This document shows, in pieces, positions 24,501-32,574 of a stretch of DNA of 64,000 nucleotides. The translations under genes were made by a program, and so were the position numbers. Source of the DNA: Sphaerisporangium aureirubrum. Lineage in GTDB: Bacteria > Actinomycetota > Actinomycetes > Streptosporangiales > Streptosporangiaceae. The notes beneath the pieces were generated by a model, which was not told where the DNA came from, did not search any database, and was given only the letters and a program-made list of their open reading frames with translations. The stretch is taken from contig NZ_JBHSRF010000013.1 in the NCBI RefSeq assembly GCF_042658925.1, positions 1 to 64,000 of the forward strand, in the 5' to 3' direction. Position 1 is the stretch's first letter, and each line of letters starts with the position of its first letter.

Positions 24501-27022
24501 CCCCCGTCGCCGGCCGGGACGCCGGGGTGGAGTTCATCGCGCCCGGCACCCCCACCGAGCTGGCCCTCGCCGCTATCTGGGGCGAGCTCCTCGGCGTCGA
24601 GGCGGTCGGCGTGGACGACGACTTCTTCGACCTCGGCGGGCACTCGCTGCTCGCCACCCAGGTGGTGGCGCGGCTGCGCAAGCAGGCGGGCGTCGCGGTC
24701 AGCGTGATGGACGTCTTCAAGCACCCCACCATCCGGGAACTGGCCGCGCTCGCCGACACGCCCTCCGAACAGCGCGGGCCCCGCTCGCTGGTGCACCGGC
24801 TGACGCGGGCCCGCAGCACGACGCCCGTGCTGAGCTACGTCTGCGTGCCGTACGGCGGGGGCAGCGCGGTCGTGTACCAGCCGCTCGCCGACGCCCTGCC
24901 GGACGGGCACGCGCTGTGGTCGGTGGCGATCCCCGGGCACGACGTCGGCGTGGACGAGGAGTCGCTGCCGTTCGACGAGCTGGCGGGGTCGATCGTGCGG
25001 GAGGTCCTGGAGAAGGTCGACGGCCCGATCGTCGTGTACGGGCACTGCGGCGTCGGCTCGGCGCTGAGCGTGGAGGTGGCCCGGCGGCTGGAGGCCGCGG
25101 GGCGGGAGCTCGCCGCCGTGTACATCGGGGGGATCTTCCCGTTCGCCCGGCCGCGCGGCCGGCTGATGTCGCGGATCGCGAAGCTCGCCGAGGCGGAGCG
25201 GCTGCGCGGCGACCAGCGGTACGTCAACTGGCTGATCTCGCTCGGGCTGGACATGGGCGACATCGACCCCGCGCAGGCACGCCGCATCGTGCGGAACATG
25301 CGCCGCGACTCGCGGGAGTCCGAGGACTACTACACCCGCCTGTTCGAGACGGGCGCCGACCGGCTGCGCGCCCCGGTGATCAGCGTGGTCGGCAGCGAGG
25401 ACCCGGCGACGGACTACTACCAGGAGCGCTTCCGCGAGTGGCACTTCCTGACGTCCACCTCGGCCGTGGTCGTGCTCGCGGAGGCCGGGCACTTCTTCCT
25501 GAAGTACCGCGCCGCCGAGGTGGCCGAGATCGTCACCGCCACCCACCGGGCACTCGCCGCCGCGCCGGACACCGAGCGGCTGAAAAAACCCGCGCGGCCA
25601 CCGGACGCCACGTGGTGGCTGCACGACGTGTCCCGTTCCGCGACGCCGGTGCGGTCCGCCGGGGTCCAGCCGAGCCTCGCGCGGTTCCTCGCCGTCGCGG
25701 GCAGCCAGCTGGTGTCGGTGACCGGCTCGGCGCTGACCGAGTTCGCCGTCCCGCTGTGGATCTACACCACCACCGGGTCGGTGGTGCAGTTCGCCCTGCT
25801 GGCGGTGGTCGGCCTGGTGCCCGGCCTGCTCACCGCCCCCGTCGCCGGAGCGATCATCGACCGGTCGAGCCGGCGCCGCGTGATGCTGGCCGGGGACGTC
25901 GCCGCGTTCTCGACGCAGCTCGCGTTCGGGCTGCTGCTGTGGACCGGGAATCTCTCCGTGGGCGCCGTCTATCCCCTGCTCGGGTGCCTGTCGGTCGCGC
26001 TGACCTTCCAGCGCATCGCGTACGCGACGGCCATTCCCCAGCTCGTGCCCAAGCACTTCCTCGGGCACGCCAACGGCATCGCGCAGCTGGGCTTCGGCAC
26101 CGCGCAGCTGCTCGTGCCCATCTTCGCCGTCGGGCTGCTGGCCGGGATCGGGCTCGGCGGCATCCTGATACTGGACGTGGTCAGCTACGCGGTGGCGATC
26201 GTCGTGCTGCTGGTGGTGCGGTTCCCCGCCACCATGGCCTGGCAGCGCAGGGAGACCATCACGGCCGAGATCCTCGGCGGGCTGCGGTACTCCCTCGGGC
26301 ATCGCGGCTTCGTCGGCATGCTGCTGTTCTTCGTCGTGCTGAACGTGTTCCTGTCCCCGCTGCTGCTGATGTTCGGGCCGCTGGTGCTGTCGTTCGCCGG
26401 GCTCGCCGACGTGGGCAGGATCTCGTTCCTCGCCGGGGTGGGCACTTTCGCCGGGGCGCTGGTCATGATCGTCTGGGGCGGGCCGCGACGGATGCGGCTG
26501 CGCGGCGTGCTGCTGTGCACGCTGGCGCTCGGCTGCTTCAGCGTGGTCACCGGCCTGCGCGCCGACCTGACCGTGATCGCCGTCGGCGTGTGCGGCATGA
26601 CGGCCTGGGTCACCCTGCTCAACGGCATCTACTCCACCATCGTGCAGGTGAAGGTGCCGCAGCGGTTCCACGGCCGGGTGTTCGCCATGAACACCCTCAT
26701 CGCCTGGTCCACGCTGCCCATCGGCTTCGGCCTGGTCGCCCCGTACGCGGCCTCGGTGCTCGACCCGCTGTTGCTGGACGGCGGCGCACTCGCCCCCACC
26801 GTCGGCGCGCTCATCGGCACCGGCCCCGGCCGGGGCATCGGCTTCATGTACCTGCTCTTCGGCGCCGCCATCCTGCTGATCACGCTGATCGCGATGCGCG
26901 TCCCCGCGCTCGCCCGCTTCGACCACGAGGTGCCCGACGCCATCGCCGACGACCTGGTCGGCGTCCAGGCCCTGCGCGGCACCGTCCCCACCCTCAACGA
27001 GACCACGGAGGTCAGGAGATGA
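21524..27022 (+). CDS. NRPS-exporter fusion: C-A-T-TE-MFS
   Basis: 1832 residues from GTG 21524, with a GAGGAGG RBS inside the previous gene. C3 (about 40-470) has HHIASDG. A3 (about 490-985) reads D-V-W-H-I-S-L-V-D-K, a clear serine code. PCP3 has Ser1041. The thioesterase (about 1100-1340) has GHCGVG, so the nucleophile is Cys1175 instead of Ser, with Asp1293 (GSEDP) and His1323 (EAGHFF) completing the triad. Residues about 1380-1800 form an MFS-type transporter with about 10-12 helices and the loop motif DRSSRRRVML after helix 2. The product is therefore released and perhaps exported by one polypeptide. The gene overlaps the downstream carrier-protein gene by ATGA. Gly-X-Ser is the predicted order of residues. 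Confidence 0.94.
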   Translation: MTDPGAEGLSATKQALLAQKLRRGAAAVPRRTITARPGGEPPPLSHAQERLWFLEQFAPGTTQLTIPLTLRLRGPLDADALAAALDAVAAGHDALRMRYPATWDGRPQVVVAADVTLPLTVLDVPDDATARALVEGFLATPFDLTEGPVARALLVRLDAEDHVLVIATHHIASDGWSADLLLREVFTRYEGGTPPVPEVGYGDYAAWQRGLAPSERDLAFWRDRLAGLEPLDLPSDRPRPPERTYGGAACGFPLGPELAGALAELGRAHGATPYMTMLAAFTALLGRYAGTGDVAVGSPVAGRQVPELDGVVGCFVNMLTMRVDLSDDPAFTDLLRRVRGVAVDALAHQDLPFEQLVSELDLPRDVSRSPLFGVILAMQNYRTGTVDPPAGLTVADFPLDTWATRYDLELYVADDPGGGLSGLFVYNTDLFEAATVERLAGHLRALLERVVARPELRLSQIDLLTDEERRLVVGGWNDTAVTYPGEATLHGPIEEQAARTPDAVAVRFEGRSLTYAELDAAADRVARTLRGHGVGAGSVVAVCAERSLELLPGLLGVLKAGAAYLPVDPDYPADRVAFMLSDAAPAALLTQRKIRPTLPGTAAVVLDLDDPDVWTGGPGPLPRTEPGDVAYVIYTSGSTGRPKGVPNTHGGIANRLDWMQERYGIGAGDVVAQKTPVSFDVSVWELFWPLRCGASLVLATPGGHKDAAYLRDLFVTEGVTTVHFVPSMLAAFLAEEEAADCRPLRRVICSGEELPADLARRCLETLPGAELHNLYGPTEAAVDVSSWHCLPATLAVAARVPIGTPVANTALYVLDAAMAPAPIGVPGELFIGGAQLAQGYLNRPGLTAERFVANPYGPPGSRLYRTGDLARRRPDGALEFLGRMDGQVKLRGLRIELGEIEAALRALPAVRDAAVIVREDRPGDPRLVAYITPGDADPGQSLDQVLDQVLDHAAVRAGLKRTLPDYMVPSGYVTLAALPLGPSGKLDRRALPAPVAGRDAGVEFIAPGTPTELALAAIWGELLGVEAVGVDDDFFDLGGHSLLATQVVARLRKQAGVAVSVMDVFKHPTIRELAALADTPSEQRGPRSLVHRLTRARSTTPVLSYVCVPYGGGSAVVYQPLADALPDGHALWSVAIPGHDVGVDEESLPFDELAGSIVREVLEKVDGPIVVYGHCGVGSALSVEVARRLEAAGRELAAVYIGGIFPFARPRGRLMSRIAKLAEAERLRGDQRYVNWLISLGLDMGDIDPAQARRIVRNMRRDSRESEDYYTRLFETGADRLRAPVISVVGSEDPATDYYQERFREWHFLTSTSAVVVLAEAGHFFLKYRAAEVAEIVTATHRALAAAPDTERLKKPARPPDATWWLHDVSRSATPVRSAGVQPSLARFLAVAGSQLVSVTGSALTEFAVPLWIYTTTGSVVQFALLAVVGLVPGLLTAPVAGAIIDRSSRRRVMLAGDVAAFSTQLAFGLLLWTGNLSVGAVYPLLGCLSVALTFQRIAYATAIPQLVPKHFLGHANGIAQLGFGTAQLLVPIFAVGLLAGIGLGGILILDVVSYAVAIVVLLVVRFPATMAWQRRETITAEILGGLRYSLGHRGFVGMLLFFVVLNVFLSPLLLMFGPLVLSFAGLADVGRISFLAGVGTFAGALVMIVWGGPRRMRLRGVLLCTLALGCFSVVTGLRADLTVIAVGVCGMTAWVTLLNGIYSTIVQVKVPQRFHGRVFAMNTLIAWSTLPIGFGLVAPYAASVLDPLLLDGGALAPTVGALIGTGPGRGIGFMYLLFGAAILLITLIAMRVPALARFDHEVPDAIADDLVGVQALRGTVPTLNETTEVRR

Positions 27023-27312
27023 CCGAGTCCACAACACGGCGGACGGCCGTGGACGCCGCACGGCTCAGGCGGGACCTGGCCGACATGATCGCGAGCGCCT
27101 CCGGCGGCGAGGTCCGCGCCGACGACGTGCTGACGACCGGCCACTCGCTCTCCGCGCTCGGCCTCACGTCCCTGGCCCGGATCCGTCTCATCGACGCCCT
27201 GGAGGACACCTACGGCGTGGACGTCGACCTCAGCGGCGACCTGTCCTCCTTCGAGAGCGTCGACGCCCTGGCCACCCACGTCGCGGACCTGCTGGCGGGG
27301 AAGCCGTGCTGA
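27019..27312 (+). CDS. Free-standing acyl/peptidyl carrier protein
   Basis: This 97-residue protein is a single carrier domain. Ser51 in ALGLTSLARI is the phosphopantetheine site, and the motif (LGLTSL rather than LGGHSL) is nearer to acyl carrier proteins than to NRPS-embedded PCPs. The sequence then runs IDALEDTYGVDVDL, which is typical of carrier helix III. Its ATG overlaps the synthetase stop, and its own last bases overlap the next gene. It could hold the acyl starter made by the ligase at 13613, or deliver an extra unit to the free C domain. Confidence 0.9.
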   Translation: MTESTTRRTAVDAARLRRDLADMIASASGGEVRADDVLTTGHSLSALGLTSLARIRLIDALEDTYGVDVDLSGDLSSFESVDALATHVADLLAGKPC

Positions 27313-28694
27313 TCGGGACCTCCGCCACGGTGCCGTTCCGCGGCATCCGGGACGGCGTCTCGACGCTCACCTGGGGCCAGCGCCTGATGTGGCGCGCCGT
27401 CCATCTGATGGGACCCAGCCAGTCGTTCCTCAACTGCCCCTGGGTGCTCCCCGTCTACGGCAAACGCGACCTCGCCACCGTGCTGGACGCCCTGCGCGCG
27501 CTCCTGGAACGCCACGAAAGCCTGCGGACCACCTTCGCCGCCACCCCCGACGGCCCCGTGCAGCGGGTGACCCGTGAAGGTGAGCTGACCGTGGAGCTGG
27601 TGGAGGCCGGCGAGGAACGCGCGCTCCAGGCCGCCGAACGGCTGGCCGCCGAGATGAGCGAAACCGTCTTCGCCCACGACACCGACCTGCCGCTGCGCTG
27701 CGCCGTCGTCATCAAGAACGACCGCCCCATGGCCCTGGCGTTCACCTTCTCCCACCTGGCCGTCGACTTCCAGGCCCTGGCGCTGCTGGCCGCCGAGTGG
27801 CGTTCTTTGCTGCGCGGCGAAGAGCTGCCCCCCGCCGACTGGCAGCCCATGGACCAGGCGGAACTGGAACTGGAGGAGTCGTTCCGGTCCCGCTCGGAAC
27901 GCTCGATCCGCTACTGGCGCTCGATCCTCGAAGACGTCCCCCTGGAGGTCTTCGACCACGCCCCCCGCGAGCCCGAGGACCCCCGCTTCATAGAGGTGGG
28001 CATGGAGTCCGTCGCACTGGCCATAGGCGCCGAACGCCTGGCGACCCGCTGGACCATCAGCACCACCAGCGTCCTGCTCGCCGCCTGCGCCACCGTCCTC
28101 GCCACCGTGAGCGCCCGCCCCCGAGCCGTCATGCAGCTGGTCCACAGCAACCGCCGCGACCCCCGCACCCGCACGATGGTGGGCACCGTAGGCCAAGACG
28201 GCCTCTTCGTCCTCCCCCTCCCCACCTCGGACTTCCCCACCACCTGCCAGGAAGCCCACCGCAGCGCTTTGATGGCCTACCGCAACGCCCACTACGACCC
28301 CTTCGCCATGGTCGCCATGCGAGAGGAAATAGGCCGGACCCGCGGCACCGAACCCGACCTCGACGCCTTCCTGAACGACCGCCGAGGCGGCACCACCTGG
28401 CCCTCCCTCCCCCACCTGGCCCCCACCGCCGACGTAACCCCCCTCCTCCCCAAAACCCGCATAACCATAAAAAACGCCTGGCCAGGCGTCCGCTTCAAAG
28501 TCTTCTTCACCATAGGCACCGCCCCCGACACCGCCCAACTGAGCATCATCATCGACACCGCCTACCTCCCCCGAGAAACCGCCAAGAAAATGCTCCTAGG
28601 CATAGAAGCCCTACTGGTCCGCAGCCTCACCGAGGACATCCCCATGACCGCCATCCCAGAGGTCTGCGGCATCACCGCATTCAAGTCGCCCTAA
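27306..28694 (+). CDS. Free-standing condensation-domain protein with degenerate HHxxxDG
   Basis: 462 residues from GTG 27306, overlapping the carrier gene by 7 bp. The CAT-like condensation fold is recognisable from the N-terminal LTWGQRLMW, then LLERHESLRTTF and RYWRSIL. The active-site motif reads SHLAVDF near residue 149: the second His and the Asp are kept, but the first His is Ser and the Gly is Phe. Activity is therefore uncertain; it may acylate an unusual acceptor or be a non-catalytic partner of the carrier protein. The 3' third is rich in ATA, CTA and AAA codons that are rare in its neighbours. It ends the NRPS operon. Confidence 0.82.
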   Translation: MLIGTSATVPFRGIRDGVSTLTWGQRLMWRAVHLMGPSQSFLNCPWVLPVYGKRDLATVLDALRALLERHESLRTTFAATPDGPVQRVTREGELTVELVEAGEERALQAAERLAAEMSETVFAHDTDLPLRCAVVIKNDRPMALAFTFSHLAVDFQALALLAAEWRSLLRGEELPPADWQPMDQAELELEESFRSRSERSIRYWRSILEDVPLEVFDHAPREPEDPRFIEVGMESVALAIGAERLATRWTISTTSVLLAACATVLATVSARPRAVMQLVHSNRRDPRTRTMVGTVGQDGLFVLPLPTSDFPTTCQEAHRSALMAYRNAHYDPFAMVAMREEIGRTRGTEPDLDAFLNDRRGGTTWPSLPHLAPTADVTPLLPKTRITIKNAWPGVRFKVFFTIGTAPDTAQLSIIIDTAYLPRETAKKMLLGIEALLVRSLTEDIPMTAIPEVCGITAFKSP

Positions 28695-29524
28695 CGACCA
28701 TCACCCAGCACTCTCGAAACGGTGCCTTCGGCGCTGTCCTTCTCAGGCGACCCTCACCCAGCCCACGACGCCCCGCAGCGCAAGCCGCCGACGACGCGGA
28801 GATCGTGAATCAGAGACATCGCTGCCCCTCCTACGCCGTCAAGGCGTGCAACTCATGAGCGTCGGGAAGGGTGCGAGCCTTCTCGGGGAGGGTGTGGAGG
28901 AGATGGGTGGCGTACGTTTCGTTCCAGAGGACTGCTTCCAGCGGGAAGCCATGGCCCGAGTGGTCGGCGGTGACGTGGTCCGGTAGCCGGTCGAAGGTCC
29001 GCCTTGCTCCACTCGGACTCCCGCGAAGGCGGAAAGGTGACACTCGCGATCGCCGATTGCCACGACCGCATCCACGTGGACGTCGTGGACGCCGGAAGCG
29101 ACAGCACCCCTCGCATCCGCGGCGCCGCCCTGTCGGAGGGCGGCCGAGGCCTGCTACTGGTAGCGCGCATCTCCAGTTCGTGGGGCGTCTACGACCACCA
29201 GTCCGGCCGCACCATATGGTTCCAAATCGAATACCGGCGCGGCAACGGTCCCTCCAATGATCCCGCACATACGAACGATGCGTTCATCGATCCCATATCA
29301 AAGATGATGAATCCGGCCCAGTCACACTGACCAGGATCGCGGATGACCTAGAGAAGCCATACCGGACAGAATTGCACAAGGGAAATCAGACCCGCCTCCT
29401 CGCCATGTCCTCTCGGGAGGTGGCGCACGGCACGCGCAACGGACCGTCGGAGGAGCAGGCGAGGGTCGCCTGAAAGAAGACAGCGCCGGAGGCACCATTT
29501 CCGGGAGAGCTGCCGCGATACGGG
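28695..29524. other. Decayed intergenic region after the NRPS cluster
   Basis: About 830 bp without an intact gene. It contains the ATPase-domain remnant at 28983-29330. On the reverse strand, an open stretch ends at the TAG at 28831-28833 with a protein-like tail (WNETYATHLLHTLPEKARTL), which may be the C-terminus of another lost gene. The rest, including 29331-29524, shows no recognisable feature. It looks like a scar of past rearrangement at the cluster edge. Confidence 0.55.
28983..29330 (+). pseudogene. Truncated HATPase_c_2 (RsbW-like) ATP-binding protein
   Basis: The frame encodes the second half of an actinobacterial RsbW-like ATP-binding/anti-sigma domain. It starts in LLHSDSREGGKV, runs through IHVDVVDAGSD (G1-box region) and GGRGLLLVARIS (G2-box region), and ends near RTIWFQIEY. 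The N-terminal helix with the ATP-binding Asn box is missing: upstream the frame is short and unlike the family. An intact protein of about 130-150 residues would be expected. A TTG at 29004 could start a small peptide, but without the N-box it cannot bind ATP normally. Confidence 0.6.
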
Positions 29525-31354
29525 TCAGCCGAGGGCGTGGTCGAGGTTGAAGGCGGCGCTGATCAGGGCCAGGTGGGTGAAGGCTTGGGGGAAGTTGCCT
29601 AGTTGTTCGCCGGTGTGGCCTATTTCTTCGGCGTATAGGCCTACGTGGTTGGCGTAGGTGAGCATCTTTTCGAAGGCCAGGCGGGCTTCTTCTACGCGGC
29701 CGGCGCGGGCCAGGGCCTCCACGTACCAGAAGGAGCAGATGGAGAAGGTGCCTTCTGGGCCGGTGAGGCCGTCGGGGCTGGCTTGGATGTCGTAGCGGTA
29801 GACGAGGGAGTCGGAGACCAGGACGCGGCCGAGGGTGTCCAGGGTGGAGAGCCATTTGGGGTCGGTGGGGGAGACGAACTTGGCCAGGGGCATCATGAGG
29901 ACGGAGGCGTCCAGGAGGTCGCCGTCCAGGTGCTGGGCGAAGGCGCCGAGGGCGGGAGACCAGCCTCGGCGCATGATCTGGCGGTAGATCTCGTCTCTGG
30001 CGTGGCGCCAGCGGGGGATGTCGGCGGGGAGGCCGCGGCGGGCGGCCATGCGCATCGCGCGTTCGATGGAGACCCAGCACATCAGGCGGGAGTAGACGTA
30101 GTCGTGGCGTCCGCCGCGGGTCTCCCAGACGCCCTCGTCGGGCTGGTCCCAGTTGGCGCAGACCCAGTCGACCAGGAGGCACAGCTCGTCCCAGCGGTCG
30201 CTGGAGATCGGCTGGGCCCACTTGTCGTACAGGTAGATCGAGTCGATCAGGGCGCCGTAGATGTCGAGCTGGAGCTGGTCGGCGGCGGCGTTGCCGACGC
30301 GCACGGGGGCCGAGCCCTGGTAGCCCTCCAGGTGGCCGAGCTCGCGTTCGGGGATCTCCCGGCCGCCGTCGATGCGGTACATGATCTGCAGCGGGCCCGT
30401 CGGGCTGTCGTCGGAGAGCGTGACGTGCTCGGAGAGGAAGCCCATGAAGGATTCGGCCTCTTCGGTGAAGCCCAGCCTGAGCAGCGCGTACACGCAGAAC
30501 GCGGCGTCACGGATCCACACGTAGCGGTAGTCCCAGTTGCGCTCGCCGCCGATCCGCTCGGGCAGGCTGGTGGTGGGCGCGGCGACGATGCCTCCGGTCG
30601 GGGCGTAGGTGAGCAGCTTCAGCGTCAGCGCGGAGCGGTGCACCATCTCCCGCCACCGGCCCCGGTACCGCGAGCCGGACAGCCAGCGCCGCCAGTACGC
30701 CACGGTGGCGGTGAACTCCTCCTCGGCCTCGGCGATCGGGCAGTCCCGGGACACCAGCGACTCGACGTCGCGGTCGAGGGCGAAGACGGCGGTCTCGCCC
30801 TCCTGGAGCTCGAACCTGGCGCGGACGTCCTGCCCGTCCTGCTCGATCGGCACGGTGGCGGTCAGGGCGAGGCCCAGGGACGGGGAGGTGAAGATCGCCC
30901 GGTCGTCCTCCAGGCGCAGCGTGTGCGGCTCGGCGCCGTACCCGAACCGGGGTGCCACGCGGGCGCGGAACGGCAGGGCGCCCCGCACACAGATGATGCG
31001 GCGGATCAGCCGGTGCCGGTCGGCCTCCCTGGCGTCCTCGGGGATCGGCATGAAGTCCTGGATCTCGCCCACGCCGTCGGCGGCGAAGAACCGGGTGATC
31101 AGCACGTTGGTGTCGGGGAAGTAGAACTGCTTGGTGGTGCACGGCACGTCCACGCCGAGCTCGAACGACCCGCCCCGGTCGGCGTCCAGGATCGACCCGA
31201 ACACACTCGGCGCGTCGAAGCGGGGGGAGCAGTACCAGTCGATCGTGCCCTTGGTGTCCACCAGCGCGACCGTGCGCAGGTCGCCGATCATGCCGTGCTC
31301 GGCGATGGGCGGGTACCTGCCGTCACCGCCGAACAAGTTTCCCGCTTCAGGCAT
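29525..31354 (-). CDS. Glycoside hydrolase family 15 protein (trehalase/glucoamylase-like)
   Basis: This 609-residue protein has no signal peptide. It starts with YPPIAEHGMIGDLRTVALVD, typical of the actinobacterial GH15 branch, and has the N-terminal beta domain (residues about 10-220) followed by an (alpha/alpha)6 barrel. Recognisable barrel segments are NWDYRYVWIRDAAFCVYAL, VGNAAADQLQLDIYG and CSFWYVEALARAG. This branch includes mycobacterial trehalases and cytosolic alpha-glucosidases, so it likely hydrolyses intracellular trehalose or malto-oligosaccharides. It is monocistronic and divergent from the reductase gene at 31485. The family is firm; the substrate is inferred. Confidence 0.93.
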   Translation of the reverse strand: MPEAGNLFGGDGRYPPIAEHGMIGDLRTVALVDTKGTIDWYCSPRFDAPSVFGSILDADRGGSFELGVDVPCTTKQFYFPDTNVLITRFFAADGVGEIQDFMPIPEDAREADRHRLIRRIICVRGALPFRARVAPRFGYGAEPHTLRLEDDRAIFTSPSLGLALTATVPIEQDGQDVRARFELQEGETAVFALDRDVESLVSRDCPIAEAEEEFTATVAYWRRWLSGSRYRGRWREMVHRSALTLKLLTYAPTGGIVAAPTTSLPERIGGERNWDYRYVWIRDAAFCVYALLRLGFTEEAESFMGFLSEHVTLSDDSPTGPLQIMYRIDGGREIPERELGHLEGYQGSAPVRVGNAAADQLQLDIYGALIDSIYLYDKWAQPISSDRWDELCLLVDWVCANWDQPDEGVWETRGGRHDYVYSRLMCWVSIERAMRMAARRGLPADIPRWRHARDEIYRQIMRRGWSPALGAFAQHLDGDLLDASVLMMPLAKFVSPTDPKWLSTLDTLGRVLVSDSLVYRYDIQASPDGLTGPEGTFSICSFWYVEALARAGRVEEARLAFEKMLTYANHVGLYAEEIGHTGEQLGNFPQAFTHLALISAAFNLDHALG

Positions 31355-31484
31355 ACCTTCACGCTATGTTCGTGGTTGACCACCCGGGGCCAGCCGAACG
31401 CCAACGGCGCACCAGGTTTTCGTAAGCCGGGACCGGGGGCGCGGACAGCCCTCCGCGCGGGTCCCGCGACGGACGGGAGTATGG

Positions 31485-32561
31485 GTGATCATGACAGACA
31501 CCGACGCGCTCGCCCTGGTCGTCGGCGGGACCGGGATCGCCGGCCGTGCCGTGTGCCAGGAGCTTGTCGACCAGGGACGGCAGGTGGTGAGCCTGTCGCG
31601 GCGGCCCCCGGCGGCGCAGGCCGGCGTGCGGAACGTCCGGGCCGACCTCACCGACGCCGGGTCGGTCGGTGCGGCGCTGGCGGGCCTCGCGCCCGCGCAC
31701 GTGTTCGTCACCGCGTGGAGCCGCAGGCCGACGGAGGCGGAGAACATCACGGTCAACTCCGCCATGGTGCGGAACGTCCTGGACGTGACGGGGCCGTCCG
31801 CCCGCCACGTCGCGCTGCTGACCGGCCTCAAGCACTACCTCGGCCCGTTCGAGGCGTACGCCGTCGGGGAGACGCGCGACACGCCGTTCCACGAGGACGA
31901 GCCGCGCCTGCCGATGCCGAACTTCTACTACGCGCAGGAGGACGAGCTGTGGCGGGCCGCTGAGCGGGACGGGTTCGCGTGGAGCGTGCACCGGTCTCAC
32001 TCGATCATCGGGCACGCGGTGGGCAACGCCATGAACATGGGGATGACGCTTGCGGTGTGGGCGTCCCTGTGCCGTGCGGAGGGGCGGCCGTTCGTCTTCC
32101 CGGGCAACGAGGTGCAGTGGAACGGCGTCACCGACGTGACCGACGCCGGCCTGCTGGCGCGTCAGATGATCTGGGCGGCGACCGCCGAGGGCCTGCCCAG
32201 CCAGGCGTACAACACCGCGAACGGGGACGTGTTCCGCTGGCGCTGGATGTGGCCGCGCGTCGCGGAGCTGCTGGACGTCGAGCCGGAGGGATACGCGGTG
32301 CGGCCCCGGCCGCTGGAGGAGCAGATGGTGGGGAAGGCCGGCGCCTGGCGGGCGCTGGCCGAACGGGAGCGGCTCGCCGAGCCCGACCTCGACCGCGTCG
32401 CGTCCCCGTGGCACACCGACAGCGACCTCAACCGGCCGGTCGAGTGCTTCACCGACATGGCCCGCAGCCGGTCGGCGGGCTTCACCGGCTACGTCGGCAC
32501 CCTTGATTCCTTCGCCGCGTTGTTCGGCAGGCTGCGGGCCGACCGGATCATCCCTGAGTGA
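31485..32561 (+). CDS. SDR-type NAD(P)-dependent reductase, PRISE-like
   Basis: This protein of about 356-358 residues has a Rossmann N-terminus ALVVGGTGIAGRAV. Its central LLTGLKHYLGPFEAY, FYYAQEDELW (YxxxE in place of the usual YxxxK) and WSVHRSHSIIGHAVGN match the progesterone 5-beta-reductase/iridoid synthase-like (PRISE) branch of extended SDRs. These reduce activated C=C bonds with NADPH. The natural substrate here is unknown. Either GTG 31485 (5 bases after GGGAG) or ATG 31491 (11 bases after) may start. It ends just before the second copy of the 40-bp repeat. Confidence 0.9.
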   Translation: MIMTDTDALALVVGGTGIAGRAVCQELVDQGRQVVSLSRRPPAAQAGVRNVRADLTDAGSVGAALAGLAPAHVFVTAWSRRPTEAENITVNSAMVRNVLDVTGPSARHVALLTGLKHYLGPFEAYAVGETRDTPFHEDEPRLPMPNFYYAQEDELWRAAERDGFAWSVHRSHSIIGHAVGNAMNMGMTLAVWASLCRAEGRPFVFPGNEVQWNGVTDVTDAGLLARQMIWAATAEGLPSQAYNTANGDVFRWRWMWPRVAELLDVEPEGYAVRPRPLEEQMVGKAGAWRALAERERLAEPDLDRVASPWHTDSDLNRPVECFTDMARSRSAGFTGYVGTLDSFAALFGRLRADRIIPE

Positions 32562-32574
32562 CGCCGTCCCTGGA

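Noticed and set aside
21524..27022. A missed stop between thioesterase and MFS part
   Set aside because: The frame is continuous, the linker is Pro/Arg-rich and in register, and no RBS precedes a start codon for a separate transporter.
31370..31381. GTGGT-TG-ACCAC palindrome between the GH15 and reductase genes as an operator
   Set aside because: Short, no second copy and no linked regulator; it could easily occur by chance.
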